Shown: positions 1 through 9,327, counted from the stretch's first letter. The stretch: 64,000 nt of DNA from Planctomycetaceae bacterium (GCA_021732415.1 JAKFVC010000136.1:1-64000); one strand, 5' to 3'. Program-made: numbers and translations. The notes: a model not told the origin generated them from the letters alone.

Positions 1-460
1 AGAGAAGGGTGAAGGGTGAAGAAATCAAAGAAGTCGAAGAGTTCAAAGAAGTCGCGTAGGGTGAAGTGGACTTTGTTGGTGAGCGGAATGGCGCTAGCCA
101 CCGGTTCTTGTTGTTCGTCGCAATGCAGAACCGGCGGCTAGCGCCGTGCCGCTCACCGGGACGTTCGAAGAATTCAAAGAATTCAAAGAGTTCAAAGAAG
201 TCAAAGAAGTCAAAGAAGTCAAAGAAGTCAAAGAAGTCAAAGAAGTCAAAGAAGTCAAAGAAGTCGCGTAGGTTGTCGCCGCGTTTCGCCAGAACGCGGG
301 CGAATGACTGACTAGGCCCGCACTCTGGCGAGATGTGGCTACCACGAGGTGCTGCTCAGGAGTGAATTTAAACGGGATAGAAAATTCCAATTACGTTGAG
401 CACGTCTAGCACAGCCTCACCTACCTTGCTTACGAAGACTACCCGACTCGGAGAGTCGGG
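1..460. repeat. Short tandem repeats flanking a REP-like hairpin
   Basis: No credible gene is present. A 9-base unit (AAGAAGTCA) is repeated about nine times at roughly 187-266. A degenerate copy of the same kind of sequence lies at 1-60, and both end in the same GAAGTCGCGTAGG string. Between them is a near-perfect inverted repeat with arms at 78-108 and 127-157 (31 bases, about three mismatches, 18-base loop). Open frames across the repeat would encode only Lys-Ser-rich or Ser-Leu-Thr-rich monotony, so I treat it as non-coding. Confidence 0.8.
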
Positions 461-1183
461 CTACGGGGCTGTCTCGGGAGCCTTGTTCGCGACAGCCGCC
501 TGGAGGCGGTGCAGGGCCTCGACGATCAGGTCGGCACTCTGCTCCACGGAAAAGCGCTCGGTGTTCAGTACCAGATCATAGAGGCTCGGGTCCGTCGTGT
601 CCTTGTTGAAATGCTCCCGCACGAACTGGTCACGCTGCCGGTCGATCGCCGCGACCTTGACGGCAGCTTCTCCCTCACTGATGCCGAGCTTCCGGCTCAT
701 GGCCGCCACGCGCCAGGCGACAGGTGCCACCAGGCGGACGCGCAATGTTGTTTCCACGGGCAAAATGTGGGCGATGCCGCGGCCCACGAGGACGCAGTCG
801 CCATGCGCCACTAGCGACGCGATCGTCTTCATCAGGCGGTGTCTGTATGCAATATCACTAACGACTGGGGCCGAACTGATCGCGCGGGACATGCATTCCT
901 GCAGCCAGCCGACTTTTTTCTCGTCCACCCCTTCCAGACAGCTGGCCTGCAGTTTCATGTCCTGCGCGATCATCTCGACCAGCTCGCGGTCGTATACCGC
1001 CCAGCCCAGTCGTTTACCCACGGCCCGCGCAGTCGTCGTGCCGCGCGCCCCGGACTGTCGACTGATGGCGATCGTGAACGCAGGCTTGGCTGGCTGTGCG
1101 CGGGCCTCCGACTCGCCGCGCTCCTTCCAATGTTGCAGGTATCCGGACAATACGTTCATCGTGCTTTCGGAAGAGTAGGTCAT
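461..1183 (-). CDS. Cytidylate kinase-like family protein
   Basis: A protein of about 240 residues related to the cytidylate kinase-like P-loop family. It begins its kinase fold with TIAISRQSGARGTTTARAVG (a variant P-loop), followed by a YDRELV segment, a central LVGRGIAHIL and an arginine-rich lid region (DRQRDQFVREHFN). The family resembles CMP kinase but is a separate stand-alone group of uncertain substrate, so the nucleotide specificity here is not established. I prefer the ATG at 1183 because GAGGAA lies about 8 bases upstream; the frame stays open to 1234. A good sigma-54 promoter match lies at 1297-1312 on this strand, placing the gene in the proposed stress regulon. Confidence 0.8.
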   Translation of the reverse strand: MTYSSESTMNVLSGYLQHWKERGESEARAQPAKPAFTIAISRQSGARGTTTARAVGKRLGWAVYDRELVEMIAQDMKLQASCLEGVDEKKVGWLQECMSRAISSAPVVSDIAYRHRLMKTIASLVAHGDCVLVGRGIAHILPVETTLRVRLVAPVAWRVAAMSRKLGISEGEAAVKVAAIDRQRDQFVREHFNKDTTDPSLYDLVLNTERFSVEQSADLIVEALHRLQAAVANKAPETAP

Positions 1184-1296
1184 GGTCATTTCCTCATCAT
1201 CGCGGGGTACTTGCAAGTCTTCGGTTTCAAACACGCCATACCTGGTGCTGGCTGCCGGCGTGCGAGCTCAGCCGCTCCCTATGGCATTCGGGCTAT

Positions 1297-1312
1297 TGCA
1301 AATGATATGCCT
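1297..1312 (-). promoter_or_regulatory. Sigma-54 promoter for the cytidylate kinase-like gene
   Basis: Read on the minus strand: AGGCATATCATTTGCA. It has the GG-N10-GC spacing and a perfect TTGCA -12 element. It is 114 bases from the preferred start at 1183, and a GTGCG palindrome lies 70 bases upstream. Match by eye only. Confidence 0.6.
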
Positions 1313-1382
1313 GATGCCTGCACACGCCCTTATTGCACATGTTTTCTGCGGGGTTCTTGCAGTGCGGCTTCTCGGACTGCGT

Positions 1383-1396
1383 GTGCGGACCCGCAC
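1383..1396. promoter_or_regulatory. GTGCG palindrome (putative activator site)
   Basis: GTGCGGACCCGCAC is a perfect 14-base palindrome. It lies 70 bases upstream of the minus-strand sigma-54 promoter. A second related palindrome, GTGCG-N7-CGCAC, follows at 1402-1418. Proposed enhancer sites for an NtrC-type activator; function inferred. Confidence 0.5.
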
Positions 1397-1574
1397 AGCG
1401 TGTGCGGGTTTGGCGCACGCGCCGGAGGATTATCAGAGGGCTTGCCAGACGGATTGCCGGAGGGATTGTCGGGACGGCCTGAATCCCGCAACCGCCTCCT
1501 CGCAGTCGTTTGAAACCACGAGAAACTATGCTGGCATGGGGGTGAGCAAGCAAATTCGTCGATTCCAGAACCGT

Positions 1575-1590
1575 CGGCATCGTCTTTGCT
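1575..1590 (+). promoter_or_regulatory. Sigma-54 promoter for the BON-domain gene
   Basis: CGGCATCGTCTTTGCT fits the sigma-54 consensus with GG-N10-GC spacing and a TTGCT -12 element. It lies 107 bases before the start codon at 1698. Palindromes at 1383-1418 are about 156 bases upstream. Confidence 0.55.
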
Positions 1591-1697
1591 GCAATGACTC
1601 AAGGTCAATTGACATTCGGAATTGGATCGCCTCGACTTCGTTCGTCTGACTATCGCATCAAGCCACCGTAGATTCACCATTTTGTGAGAGGTCAGCG

Positions 1698-1955
1698 ATG
1701 ATCGCCGTTCAAAATTTCTCTGACGTTCCGTCGTCGAAGCCCACGTTTGAAGAACTGCTGACCGAAGCTGTTATCGAAGCGTTGCGAAACACCGGATATC
1801 ACCAGTTGCTCGATCTGCAAGTGCAGGTGGATGGCCACGAAGTCACCTTGCGGGGGCGACTTCCAAGTTACTTTCTGAAACAGATTGCGTACCAAGCCGT
1901 CTCGCATGTGCCAGGCGTGAATGTCATTCTGGATAAAATTGATGTAGTGAATTGA
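1698..1955 (+). CDS. BON-domain protein
   Basis: A small protein of 85 residues that is almost entirely one BON (bacterial OsmY and nodulation) domain. The pattern is seen in LTEAVIEALRNTGYHQLLDL, then a VQVDGHEVTLRGRLPSYFLK segment and a closing VPGVNVILDKIDVV. BON domains are thought to bind phospholipid or associate with membranes and often occur in osmotic or periplasmic stress proteins. No signal peptide is visible, so this copy is probably cytoplasmic. The ATG at 1698 has an upstream GAGAGG ribosome site. The next gene starts 79 bases downstream and could be co-transcribed. Confidence 0.85.
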   Translation: MIAVQNFSDVPSSKPTFEELLTEAVIEALRNTGYHQLLDLQVQVDGHEVTLRGRLPSYFLKQIAYQAVSHVPGVNVILDKIDVVN

Positions 1956-2034
1956 ACCCTCACGGGGATTATTGAGCCAAATACAGGTGTGGAAACTGAG
2001 GGGCCTCGGCACTGATGCTAAGGTGTAGTTCGCA

Positions 2035-3645
2035 ATGAACGTCACGGAACTGATTACCGAACTGTCAGACCCGCGTGCCTATTCTCACGACGTCGAGTCC
2101 GTAGAAATTAAGCAGACCCACATCTCCGTGGTTTTTCTCGCTGGCGAACGGGTCTACAAGATCAGGAAAGCGATCAAACTTCCGTTTCTGGACTTCAGCT
2201 CGTTGGAGCAACGTCGAGTCGACTGTGAACGCGAAGTGGAGCTGAATCAGCGCCTCGCGCCGGATGTCTATTTTGGAACCGTGCCGATCACGGTGCGGGA
2301 TGGCCGCCTGCAGATGGAGGGATCCGGGGAGGTTGTGGAATGGGCCGTCAAAATGCGACGGCTGCCAGATGCGGCGACGCTGAAACAACGATTGCTGCGA
2401 GATGAGGTGACCGTTGAGACCATGGACCTGCTGGGAAGAAGGTTGGCGGAGTTTCATGCCAGTGCGTCATCCGGTCCGCGTATCGCTGCGTTCGCTCGGT
2501 TCGATGCTCTGCGTCACAATGTGATGGACAATTTTCAACTGAAGGGCGCGGACGCCTTTTCACCGCCTGTCATTTTCAAGAGTCTCGTCGAGCTGACTCG
2601 ACAGCGGTTGGAGACGCTGCGTCCCCTGATCGAATGGCGAGCAGAACAGGGCATTCCTCGCGATACTCATGGAGACTTGCGTCTCGATCATGTATACTAC
2701 TTCCCGGATCGCAGTCCACCGGAAGACCTCTGCATTATCGACTGCATCGAATTCAATGATGCGTTGCGATTTGCGGATCCGGTCTCTGACGTGGCCTTTC
2801 TCATCATGGACTTGAAGTTCCAAGGTCGTCCGGACCTGGCTCGTGCGTTGACCAAGGCGTACTTTCATGCGACTGGCGATACCGAGGGTCGGCAGTTGCT
2901 GTCGTTGTATGTCTCATACCGTGCCGCGGTGCGAGCTAAAGTGAATTCGTTAGAGGCCACCGAGCCCGAGATCCCCGAGGGCGACCGCATGCTGGCTGCG
3001 GACCGTGCGCGAGCACATTGGTTGTTGGCACTGAGCGAGTTACAGATTCCGTCAAGTCGTCCGTGTTTGATCGTGGTCAGTGGATTGCCGGGAACGGGCA
3101 AAACCACGTTGGCTCTCGGACTGGCGGCGGAAGCAGCGTGCCATGTCATTCGGACGGATCTGGTGCGTAAGGAGCTCGCCGGAATTCCAGAGCTCTCTTC
3201 CGGCGGAGCGGCGGTTCAAGCCGGAATTTATGCCGACACGTGGACAGAGCGAACCTATGCGGAATGTTTAAGTCGAGCGATCGACTTGTTGCAACGGGGC
3301 CAGCGCGTCATCGTCGATGGCACATTTTCTCGCGAAGTGTATCGACTTCAATTCTTAGAGGCTGCTCGCCACCTGGCCGTTCCGTTTCTCCTGCTGAATT
3401 GCCAGACTGGTTCGCAGCTCATTCGGCAGCGACTGGACGCCAGAAGTGGCGACGCATCGGATGCGGACTGGCGAATTTATCAGGCTGTTGCCGAGAAATG
3501 GGAGAATACGGGAATGGTGACTGCACGCGTCACTCGGATGATTGATACGGACCAGAGTGAACTCGCCGTGACTGTAGCCACTAGTGTTCTCAGGACGGAA
3601 GGGTTGCTCGATCCACTTACATCCGCAACAGGATCGATGCCATGA
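2035..3645 (+). CDS. Two-domain kinase: aminoglycoside phosphotransferase-like plus P-loop kinase
   Basis: A 536-residue fusion. The N-terminal part (about 1-330) resembles COG2187 aminoglycoside phosphotransferase-like proteins, with the catalytic-loop HGDLRLDH and an IIDCIEFNDALRFADPVSD metal-binding segment. The C-terminal part (about 340-520) is a small P-loop kinase beginning VVSGLPGTGKTTLALGLA, with IVDGTF as a likely Walker B region. The same fusion is known in many bacteria, usually near stress or low-oxygen genes, but its substrate is unknown; antibiotic modification should not be assumed. It lies 79 bases after the BON gene and upstream of a universal stress protein. Confidence 0.82.
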   Translation: MNVTELITELSDPRAYSHDVESVEIKQTHISVVFLAGERVYKIRKAIKLPFLDFSSLEQRRVDCEREVELNQRLAPDVYFGTVPITVRDGRLQMEGSGEVVEWAVKMRRLPDAATLKQRLLRDEVTVETMDLLGRRLAEFHASASSGPRIAAFARFDALRHNVMDNFQLKGADAFSPPVIFKSLVELTRQRLETLRPLIEWRAEQGIPRDTHGDLRLDHVYYFPDRSPPEDLCIIDCIEFNDALRFADPVSDVAFLIMDLKFQGRPDLARALTKAYFHATGDTEGRQLLSLYVSYRAAVRAKVNSLEATEPEIPEGDRMLAADRARAHWLLALSELQIPSSRPCLIVVSGLPGTGKTTLALGLAAEAACHVIRTDLVRKELAGIPELSSGGAAVQAGIYADTWTERTYAECLSRAIDLLQRGQRVIVDGTFSREVYRLQFLEAARHLAVPFLLLNCQTGSQLIRQRLDARSGDASDADWRIYQAVAEKWENTGMVTARVTRMIDTDQSELAVTVATSVLRTEGLLDPLTSATGSMP

Positions 3646-3784
3646 TAGTTTAACGCTTACGAAATCATGGCCTTCGCCCGCGTACTGACTCTGCAAGTGC
3701 CGGTCGCTGCTTGGGCGAGTGGCGTCTATTAGTACCATCGCAATGTTGAAGCAGCTAAATCCAAGTACGATATAGAGAAAAGTT

Positions 3785-4246
3785 ATGGAACAATTCAAAC
3801 GCATTTTATTGGCTACGGACTTCAGTGACGCATCGGCTGGTGCAGTGGACCATGCCGTCCTCATGGCTAAGACGTTCGGTTCGGAATTGCACATCCTGCA
3901 CGTCTTGGAAGTCGAAGTTCCACGCTTGGAGAGCGGCGTGGACTACTTGCCGCTGAAGTACTTCGAGGAATTCGAGAGGCGTGCCGCGGAGTACCTCGCC
4001 GCCGTTATTCCTGCTGGCGATCGGGAACAGCTCAATCCGGTTCCCGTCGTTCGTAAAGGCAACCCGTTCGTAGAGATCATTCGCTATGCTCAAAGTGAGA
4101 AAATCGATTTGATCATCATGGGGACACACGGTCGTAGCGCGTTGGCACACCTGATGATGGGCAATGTCGCCGAGAAAGTTGTGCGGTACGCTTCGTGCGC
4201 TGTCTTAACTGTGCGTGATCCGCGGCATCCGTTCGTCATGCCCTGA
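3785..4246 (+). CDS. Universal stress protein (UspA family)
   Basis: A single USP domain of 153 residues. It opens FKRILLATDFSDASAGAVDH and carries the ATP-binding signature G-2X-G-9X-G in GTHGRSALAHLMMGNVAEK, followed by CAVLTV. The intact glycine motif indicates the ATP-binding class. It is closely similar in layout to the USP genes at 10432 and 10975, which suggests local duplication. A ribosome site is weak (AGAGAAAAGTT). No sigma-54 match is visible in the 140 bases before it. Confidence 0.93.
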   Translation: MEQFKRILLATDFSDASAGAVDHAVLMAKTFGSELHILHVLEVEVPRLESGVDYLPLKYFEEFERRAAEYLAAVIPAGDREQLNPVPVVRKGNPFVEIIRYAQSEKIDLIIMGTHGRSALAHLMMGNVAEKVVRYASCAVLTVRDPRHPFVMP

Positions 4247-4326
4247 AGAACATGGAGCTGCAGTGGGAGGTTAGACTCCTCCTGCGATATGAGTTATTCC
4301 AAGTTATCCGCAACACGAGGTCGTGC

Positions 4327-4332
4327 TATAAT
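4327..4332 (+). promoter_or_regulatory. Extended -10 promoter of the aldolase gene
   Basis: A perfect TATAAT preceded by TGC (an extended -10) lies 81 bases before the aldolase start. The -35 region is weak (TTATCC at 4304-4309, 17-base spacer). This suggests housekeeping-type control, in contrast with the sigma-54-like promoters of neighbouring genes. Confidence 0.6.
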
Positions 4333-4412
4333 GACCGGCAATTGAAAGCGATAGGAACTTATGGACGAATAGTTCGGAACTCGCCATTACCAAACATTGG
4401 AGAACTGCCGCC

Positions 4413-5465
4413 ATGAATGAGACTATCGAACAACTCTTGGGCGCCGAAGGACAGTCGCTCCTGGAATACCACTGCCAGACGATCTCCCGCGATTCGCTAA
4501 ACTTGCCGGGGCCCGACTTTATCGACCGCGTAGTTAGTGCGAGCGATCGCAATCCACGAGTGCTCGTCAATCTCGCTCGGATTCACAGTCATGGACGGCT
4601 GGCGGGTACAGGTTATGTGTCGATCCTGCCTGTCGATCAGGGGGTCGAGCATTCAGCTGGAGCATCATTCGCGCCCAATCCGGCGTACTTCGATCCTGAG
4701 AATATCGTCAAACTGGCGATCGACGGGGGTTGCAATGCCGTCGCTTCAACGTTCGGGGTGCTTGGTATTGTGGCACGCCGTTATGCTTATAAGATTCCGT
4801 TCATCGTAAAGATCAACCACAATGAACTGCTGACTTACCCCAACAAGTACGACCAGATCCTGTTTGGCCGGGTTGACCAGGCCTACGAGATGGGTGCGGC
4901 CGCGGTGGGAGCGACGGTCTATTTTGGTTCCGAGGAATCTCATCGGCAAATCGTCGAAGTGGGGGCTGCATTCGAACGGGCTCATGAACTGGGAATGGCA
5001 ACGGTCCTCTGGTGCTATCTGCGAAATACGGCCTTCAAGGCAGATCAAGACTATCATGTAGCAGGCGATCTCACAGGGCAGGCTAATCATCTCGGTGCGA
5101 CGCTGCAGGCCGATATTGTTAAGCAGAAACTGCCGCAGAACAACGGTGGTTTCACTAAACTTAAGTTCGGTAAGACATCCCCGCTGGTCTACGAAAAGCT
5201 CAGTTCACCGCATCCCATCGATCTCTGCCGGTATCAGGTCGCCAATTGCTATATGGGGCGTGTCGGCCTGATCAATTCCGGCGGCGCCTCGGCCGGTGAA
5301 TCTGATCTGGCTGATGCCGTTCGCACTGCCATCATCAACAAGCGCGCCGGTGGTACAGGACTGATCAGTGGTCGTAAAGCGTTTCAACGCCCGATGTCCG
5401 ACGGCGTGAACCTGTTGCATCACATTCAAGATGTGTACTTGAATCAGGAAATCACAATAGCTTAA
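4413..5465 (+). CDS. fbaB: Class I fructose-bisphosphate aldolase (DhnA/FbaB type)
   Basis: A 350-residue archaeal/bacterial class I aldolase of the DhnA family, which cleaves fructose 1,6-bisphosphate through a lysine Schiff base. Seen: [14 protein letters not shown] near residue 75, [30 protein letters not shown], a [11 protein letters not shown] segment and a C-terminal [12 protein letters not shown] phosphate-binding loop. Length fits the bacterial FbaB group. It has its own extended -10 promoter at 4327-4332 and converges with the PEP synthase gene. Together with that gene it places lower glycolysis/gluconeogenesis in this stress cluster. Confidence 0.9.
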   Translation: MNETIEQLLGAEGQSLLEYHCQTISRDSLNLPGPDFIDRVVSASDRNPRVLVNLARIHSHGRLAGTGYVSILPVDQGVEHSAGASFAPNPAYFDPENIVKLAIDGGCNAVASTFGVLGIVARRYAYKIPFIVKINHNELLTYPNKYDQILFGRVDQAYEMGAAAVGATVYFGSEESHRQIVEVGAAFERAHELGMATVLWCYLRNTAFKADQDYHVAGDLTGQANHLGATLQADIVKQKLPQNNGGFTKLKFGKTSPLVYEKLSSPHPIDLCRYQVANCYMGRVGLINSGGASAGESDLADAVRTAIINKRAGGTGLISGRKAFQRPMSDGVNLLHHIQDVYLNQEITIA

Positions 5466-5674
5466 GTACAGAACCCGCGATCCAGGACGTCTGTCGAAGG
5501 CAATCTCGCAGGGGCGGCTCAGCAGGTCAGACCTGTGTGGGGGTCGGCAAATCAATGGCGACGAGCGAACGACCCGGCGTTAGCAGTTGCTGAGCATGCA
5601 TCGAATTATCTCCGGGAAACGGCGCACTCATTAATCCGATGCGGCCTCTACGCATGCCCAACCAGGTACACTAA

Positions 5675-8092
5675 TCAGGAGGGGAATGCCAACCGTTGTT
5701 CCATCTCAGCAATCTTCAGCGTCGTCTTCACCAGCGAATCAGGGTTGAGCGAAATGCTGTCGATCCCCTGTTCGACCAGGAACTGGGCAAATTCAGGATA
5801 ATCGCTGGGCGCCTGCCCGCAAATTCCAATTTTACGTCCTTTTGCCCGGGCTCGTTTGATCACGCTCGCAATCATGCTTTTCACGGCGGCGTTACGTTCA
5901 TCGAAGACATGGGCCACAATTTCCGAATCCCGGTCCACGCCCAGGATGAGTTGCGTCAGATCGTTGGAACCAATCGAAAACCCGTCGAAGATATCCGCGA
6001 ATTCCTCGGCCAAGATCACGTTGCTGGGGATCTCGCACATCACATAGACTTCCAAACCATGCTCACCGCGCCGCAGACCGTTCTTCGCCATTTCGGCGAT
6101 GACCTTCTGGCCTTCCTCCACGGTACGACAGAACGGAATCATGATCTTCAGGTTACGCAATCCCATCTCGTCACGCACCTTCTGCATGGCCCGGCACTCC
6201 AGAGCGAATGCGTCACGATAGCGCTCATCGTAATAGCGCGACGCCCCGCGAAATCCCAGCATCGGATTTTCTTCCCAAGGCTCATAAGCCTGGCCGCCGA
6301 TCAGGTTCGCGTATTCGTTGGTCTTAAAATCGCTAAGACGAACAATGACATCCTTGGGATAGAAGGCTGCTGCCAACGTCGCAACTCCCTCCGCCAGCTT
6401 GTCAACGAAGAATTGCGGCTTATCCGCATATCCTACAGTCAGGCGGTCGATGTCCGCTTTCACAGCCGGATCGGTCAAGCGGGCGTAATCGAGCAGGGCC
6501 TTGGGATGAATCTTTATGTACGTATTAATGATGAATTCTTCACGTGCCAGTCCAACTCCGTCATTGGGTAGCGCGGACAAGCGGAACGCTTCTTCCGGAT
6601 TGGCGACGTTCATCATGATCCTGGTTTTAGTACGGGGAAGCTTCTGCAGATCGAATTGCTCGACCGCGAACTTCAACTGACCCGCATAAACATGCCCGAC
6701 ATCCCCTTCGGCACACGATACCGTGACGATCTGTCCGTCTTTCAGGAGTGACGTGGCGTTTTCCGTCCCGACCACGGCAGGCAGCCCCAGTTCCCGGCTG
6801 ACAATTGCCGCGTGACACGTACGACCTCCACGGTTGGTCACAATGGCCGACGCCTTCTTCATTGTCGGCTCCCAGTCGGGATCCGTCTTATCCGTCACCA
6901 GGACGTCGTCCGCTTTAAACTGGTTGAGCTGGCGAGCATCTTCAATCACATGGACGGAGCCGCTGCCAATCCTTTCGCCAACGCTTCGACCGTTGACCAG
7001 AACGTCACCTTTCTCCAACAGTCGATAGGACTCTTGAGTCTGTGTCGACTTCTGTGACTGGACAGTCTCGGGACGCGCCTGGACAATCCACAACTGGCCC
7101 GTGATCCCGTCCTTGGCCCATTCCATGTCCATGGGCGTAAACTGCCCACGCTTTTGGGAATAGTGGTCTTCGATGACACAGGCCCACCGCGCGAGCTGCA
7201 GGGTCTCATCGTCACTCAAGGCAAATCGTGCCCGCTCCAAGGAAGGGACCGGCACGTTATGTGTCATGCGGCCGCCGCCCACGTCATAAATCAGCTTGAA
7301 TTCCTTGCTTCCCAGTCGTTTCTGCAGAATTGGCCGAAATCCCTGCTGCAGTGTAGGCTTGAAGACTAATAGTTCATCGGGGTTCACGGCGCCCTGAACG
7401 ACATTTTCTCCCAGCCCATAGGCCGCGTTGATCAAGACTGCGTCGCGGAAACCGGTTTCGGTGTCAATCGAAAACATCACACCCGAGCATGCCAGATCCG
7501 AGCGGACCATGCGCTGGACTCCGATCGACAGGGCAATCTTAAGATGATCGAAGCCCTTGTGATGCCGATACGAAATGGCCCGGTCGGTAAACAAGGAAGC
7601 GAAGCAGCGTTTGCAAGTATCGAGGAGCTGCTGCGGACCCCGCACATTGAGATACGTTTCCTGCTGGCCGGCAAAGCTGGCATCGGGCAGGTCTTCGGCC
7701 GTGGCACTGCTCCGTACCGCGACGTCCACGCCATGTTCCAACCCTTCGCTTAACTTGTTGTAAGCCTCCACGATTTCCGCTTGCAACGGGGCCGGAAGTT
7801 CGGCCGACAAAATAGTCTGTCGAATCGCACTGCCACATTCCTGCAAACTTTGAATGTCGTCCAGTTTAAGCCGAGCCAGAATCGACACGATTCGGCGATC
7901 GGTTCCCTGGCTGGCGAGGAATTCGCGATAGGCGTCCGCCGTGACTGCGAATCCATTGGGAACCAGAACTCCCTGGCCAGCGAGTTCGCGGAACATTTCC
8001 CCGAGCGATGCGTTCTTCCCGCCAACGATTGGCACGTCGTCGATGGATATGTCATTAAACCAGCGGATGCGGGGTAGCTTAGGAGTGGACAT
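5675..8092 (-). CDS. ppsA: Phosphoenolpyruvate synthase
   Basis: An 805-residue protein of normal length for PpsA (pyruvate, water dikinase), which makes PEP, AMP and phosphate from pyruvate and ATP. The order is typical: N-terminal ATP-grasp domain (GGKNASLGEMFREL, then VRSSATAEDLPDASFAGQQE), the swivelling phosphohistidine domain with GGRTCHAAIVSRELGLPAVV, and a C-terminal PEP/pyruvate barrel ending GICGQAPSDYPEFAQFL. It is read from a GAGG ribosome site. A very good sigma-54 promoter match lies 158 bases upstream (8250-8265, minus strand). It could run in either direction during energy limitation, and feeds or drains the aldolase pathway. Confidence 0.96.
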   Translation of the reverse strand: MSTPKLPRIRWFNDISIDDVPIVGGKNASLGEMFRELAGQGVLVPNGFAVTADAYREFLASQGTDRRIVSILARLKLDDIQSLQECGSAIRQTILSAELPAPLQAEIVEAYNKLSEGLEHGVDVAVRSSATAEDLPDASFAGQQETYLNVRGPQQLLDTCKRCFASLFTDRAISYRHHKGFDHLKIALSIGVQRMVRSDLACSGVMFSIDTETGFRDAVLINAAYGLGENVVQGAVNPDELLVFKPTLQQGFRPILQKRLGSKEFKLIYDVGGGRMTHNVPVPSLERARFALSDDETLQLARWACVIEDHYSQKRGQFTPMDMEWAKDGITGQLWIVQARPETVQSQKSTQTQESYRLLEKGDVLVNGRSVGERIGSGSVHVIEDARQLNQFKADDVLVTDKTDPDWEPTMKKASAIVTNRGGRTCHAAIVSRELGLPAVVGTENATSLLKDGQIVTVSCAEGDVGHVYAGQLKFAVEQFDLQKLPRTKTRIMMNVANPEEAFRLSALPNDGVGLAREEFIINTYIKIHPKALLDYARLTDPAVKADIDRLTVGYADKPQFFVDKLAEGVATLAAAFYPKDVIVRLSDFKTNEYANLIGGQAYEPWEENPMLGFRGASRYYDERYRDAFALECRAMQKVRDEMGLRNLKIMIPFCRTVEEGQKVIAEMAKNGLRRGEHGLEVYVMCEIPSNVILAEEFADIFDGFSIGSNDLTQLILGVDRDSEIVAHVFDERNAAVKSMIASVIKRARAKGRKIGICGQAPSDYPEFAQFLVEQGIDSISLNPDSLVKTTLKIAEMEQRLAFPS

Positions 8093-8249
8093 GAAGACCT
8101 CAAGTAAGAGAGCTCGTAACCGGTCGTAACCACACCTTCAAAGAGGCGCGCCTGTCAAACAGGAATCCCTCGGTCGATTAGAGGCCTGTCGAGCAAGGTG
8201 GACGCCTTAGACGGCAAACCTGTCGCGCCTTGGTTTAGAAGAGAAGTGA

Positions 8250-8265
8250 AGCAAGTGGCATGCCA
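8250..8265 (-). promoter_or_regulatory. Sigma-54 promoter for ppsA
   Basis: On the minus strand: TGGCATGCCACTTGCT, an almost ideal -24/-12 element (TGGCA, GG-N10-GC spacing, TTGCT). It lies 158 bases before the ppsA start. Palindromes at 8407-8437 are about 141 bases upstream. Confidence 0.72.
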
Positions 8266-8406
8266 GGCGCAGTTTGACTCAACGGTCCCATGACCTCCGA
8301 GGTATCCGCGCAATTCTCAATGTGACGAGATCGGAATTCTGGTCAGATCGAATATCATCGGCACAAAATTCCGCCGCATGGGCAGATCCGAACGAAGACC
8401 GCTGTA

Positions 8407-8437
8407 ATGCGACTTCGCACAGTGCGCGGGATCGCAC
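8407..8437. promoter_or_regulatory. Paired GTGCG palindromes
   Basis: Two adjacent inverted repeats, ATGCGACTTCGCAC (8407-8420) and GTGCGCGGGATCGCAC (8422-8437). Both lie between divergent sigma-54 promoters and are suited to serve as shared activator sites. A decayed copy of the pair is at 8495-8528. Confidence 0.45.
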
Positions 8438-8760
8438 ACCGTAACTTGGAAGGGCGGAACTCGTAACGCGACTGTTCTCAAGAGTGCTCCCAGCATGCGT
8501 CTTCGCTCGCTGCGCGCGGAATCGCTCACTCCTTAGGGCGATGGAACCGAGGTCCAATTATCAAAACGAATATGACTCCGGCGAGCATTCGGGATAAGGG
8601 GCGAGCGGTGTGGCGAGCATATTCCTCGGAATACGGCTATCCAACCGGCCTAACGTGTGCCGCCGCATCGTCCCGGGAGTCGAACTTGGGCCAGGCTTTC
8701 ATCGGAAACGTGGACTGCAAAAAGACAGGCTCCTCAGCTCAAAGTGCTATTCTCACGAAC

Positions 8761-8776
8761 TGGCATGAACCTTGCC
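8761..8776 (+). promoter_or_regulatory. Sigma-54 promoter for the first C-terminal-haem cytochrome
   Basis: TGGCATGAACCTTGCC matches the sigma-54 consensus at both the -24 (TGGCA) and -12 (TTGC) elements with the required GG-N10-GC spacing. It lies 105 bases before the start codon at 8881. Confidence 0.72.
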
Positions 8777-8880
8777 TATTCAAAGTGACGGCCGTGACAA
8801 ACTGGGAATTGGCGGTCATCCCCAGCAACAGGCGTGGCAACTTCTTTCGACCGTAGACACTCGGTTTAGGAGCGTGAAAC

Positions 8881-9327
8881 ATGATTATTCGTAGTCGGAA
8901 ATGTTGGCTCGTGGTGTTGGGTTTAGTCGTCACGGCGCAGATGATAATCGGCGGATTGAGCGCGACGGCCCAGACCGCTAAGGACGCCAAACCCGCGGAA
9001 AAGGCCGAGCCGAAAAAAACGACTCGACAAAGTTTTATGGAAGGCAAATTGACAATCTCGCAGGAAATCCTGCAGGGAGTTGTGTTGAGCGATTTTAAGC
9101 TGATCGAAAAAGGCGGGATCGGCCTGAATCTGTTGACGCTGGGGGAAGAGTGGGTGCTGAACGATAGCAAGGAGTACAACCGGATGAGCGAAGACCTGCG
9201 CCGGATCAGCAAGCAATTAGTTAAGGCGGCGCGGGACAAGAACGGCGAGGCTGCCACACTTGCTTACCAGCGGATGACGCTCAACTGTGTTGAGTGTCAT
9301 CAGGCCCTACGCGATGGTCTGAAATAA
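8881..9327 (+). CDS. Small exported c-type cytochrome, C-terminal haem motif
   Basis: A 148-residue protein with a signal peptide (about residues 1-31, ending around LSATAQTA) and one haem c motif, CVECH, close to the C-terminus (residues 136-140). The rest is predicted helical. A haem motif in the last helix of a four-helix protein recalls cytochrome c', which often binds NO or handles redox stress, but I cannot prove that fold. A second relative is encoded at 9535, with shared patterns such as LSRDALKG/ISQEILQG, an EYN-HMSE/RMSE stretch and LNCVECH/MSCVECH. It has a strong sigma-54 promoter match and is followed by a terminator hairpin. Confidence 0.8.
   Translation: MIIRSRKCWLVVLGLVVTAQMIIGGLSATAQTAKDAKPAEKAEPKKTTRQSFMEGKLTISQEILQGVVLSDFKLIEKGGIGLNLLTLGEEWVLNDSKEYNRMSEDLRRISKQLVKAARDKNGEAATLAYQRMTLNCVECHQALRDGLK

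Larger units (their letters stand above)
1184..1697. other. Intergenic region with divergent sigma-54 promoters and palindromes
   Basis: No gene is credible here. The region holds two GTGCG palindromes (1383-1396 and 1402-1418), a minus-strand sigma-54 match (1297-1312) towards the cytidylate kinase-like gene and a plus-strand match (1575-1590) towards the BON gene. Confidence 0.6.
8093..8880. other. Divergent control region between ppsA and a cytochrome gene
   Basis: A gene-free stretch of about 790 bases. It has a sigma-54 match facing ppsA (8250-8265) and another facing the cytochrome gene (8761-8776). Between them lie GTGCG-type palindromes at 8407-8420 and 8422-8437. A degenerate second copy of the same pair lies at about 8495-8528, so the pair forms an imperfect direct repeat. 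Short open frames here have no recognisable content. Confidence 0.6.

Noticed and set aside
187-266. Possible CRISPR array
   Set aside because: The repeat unit is only 9 bases with no spacers.
66-390. Two overlapping open frames across the 9-base repeats (Lys-Ser-rich and Ser-Leu-Thr-rich)
   Set aside because: They are produced by the tandem repeat having no stop codons; composition is not protein-like and no ribosome site supports them.
839-1513. 224-codon plus-strand frame
   Set aside because: Antisense to the cytidylate kinase-like gene and then across a promoter region.
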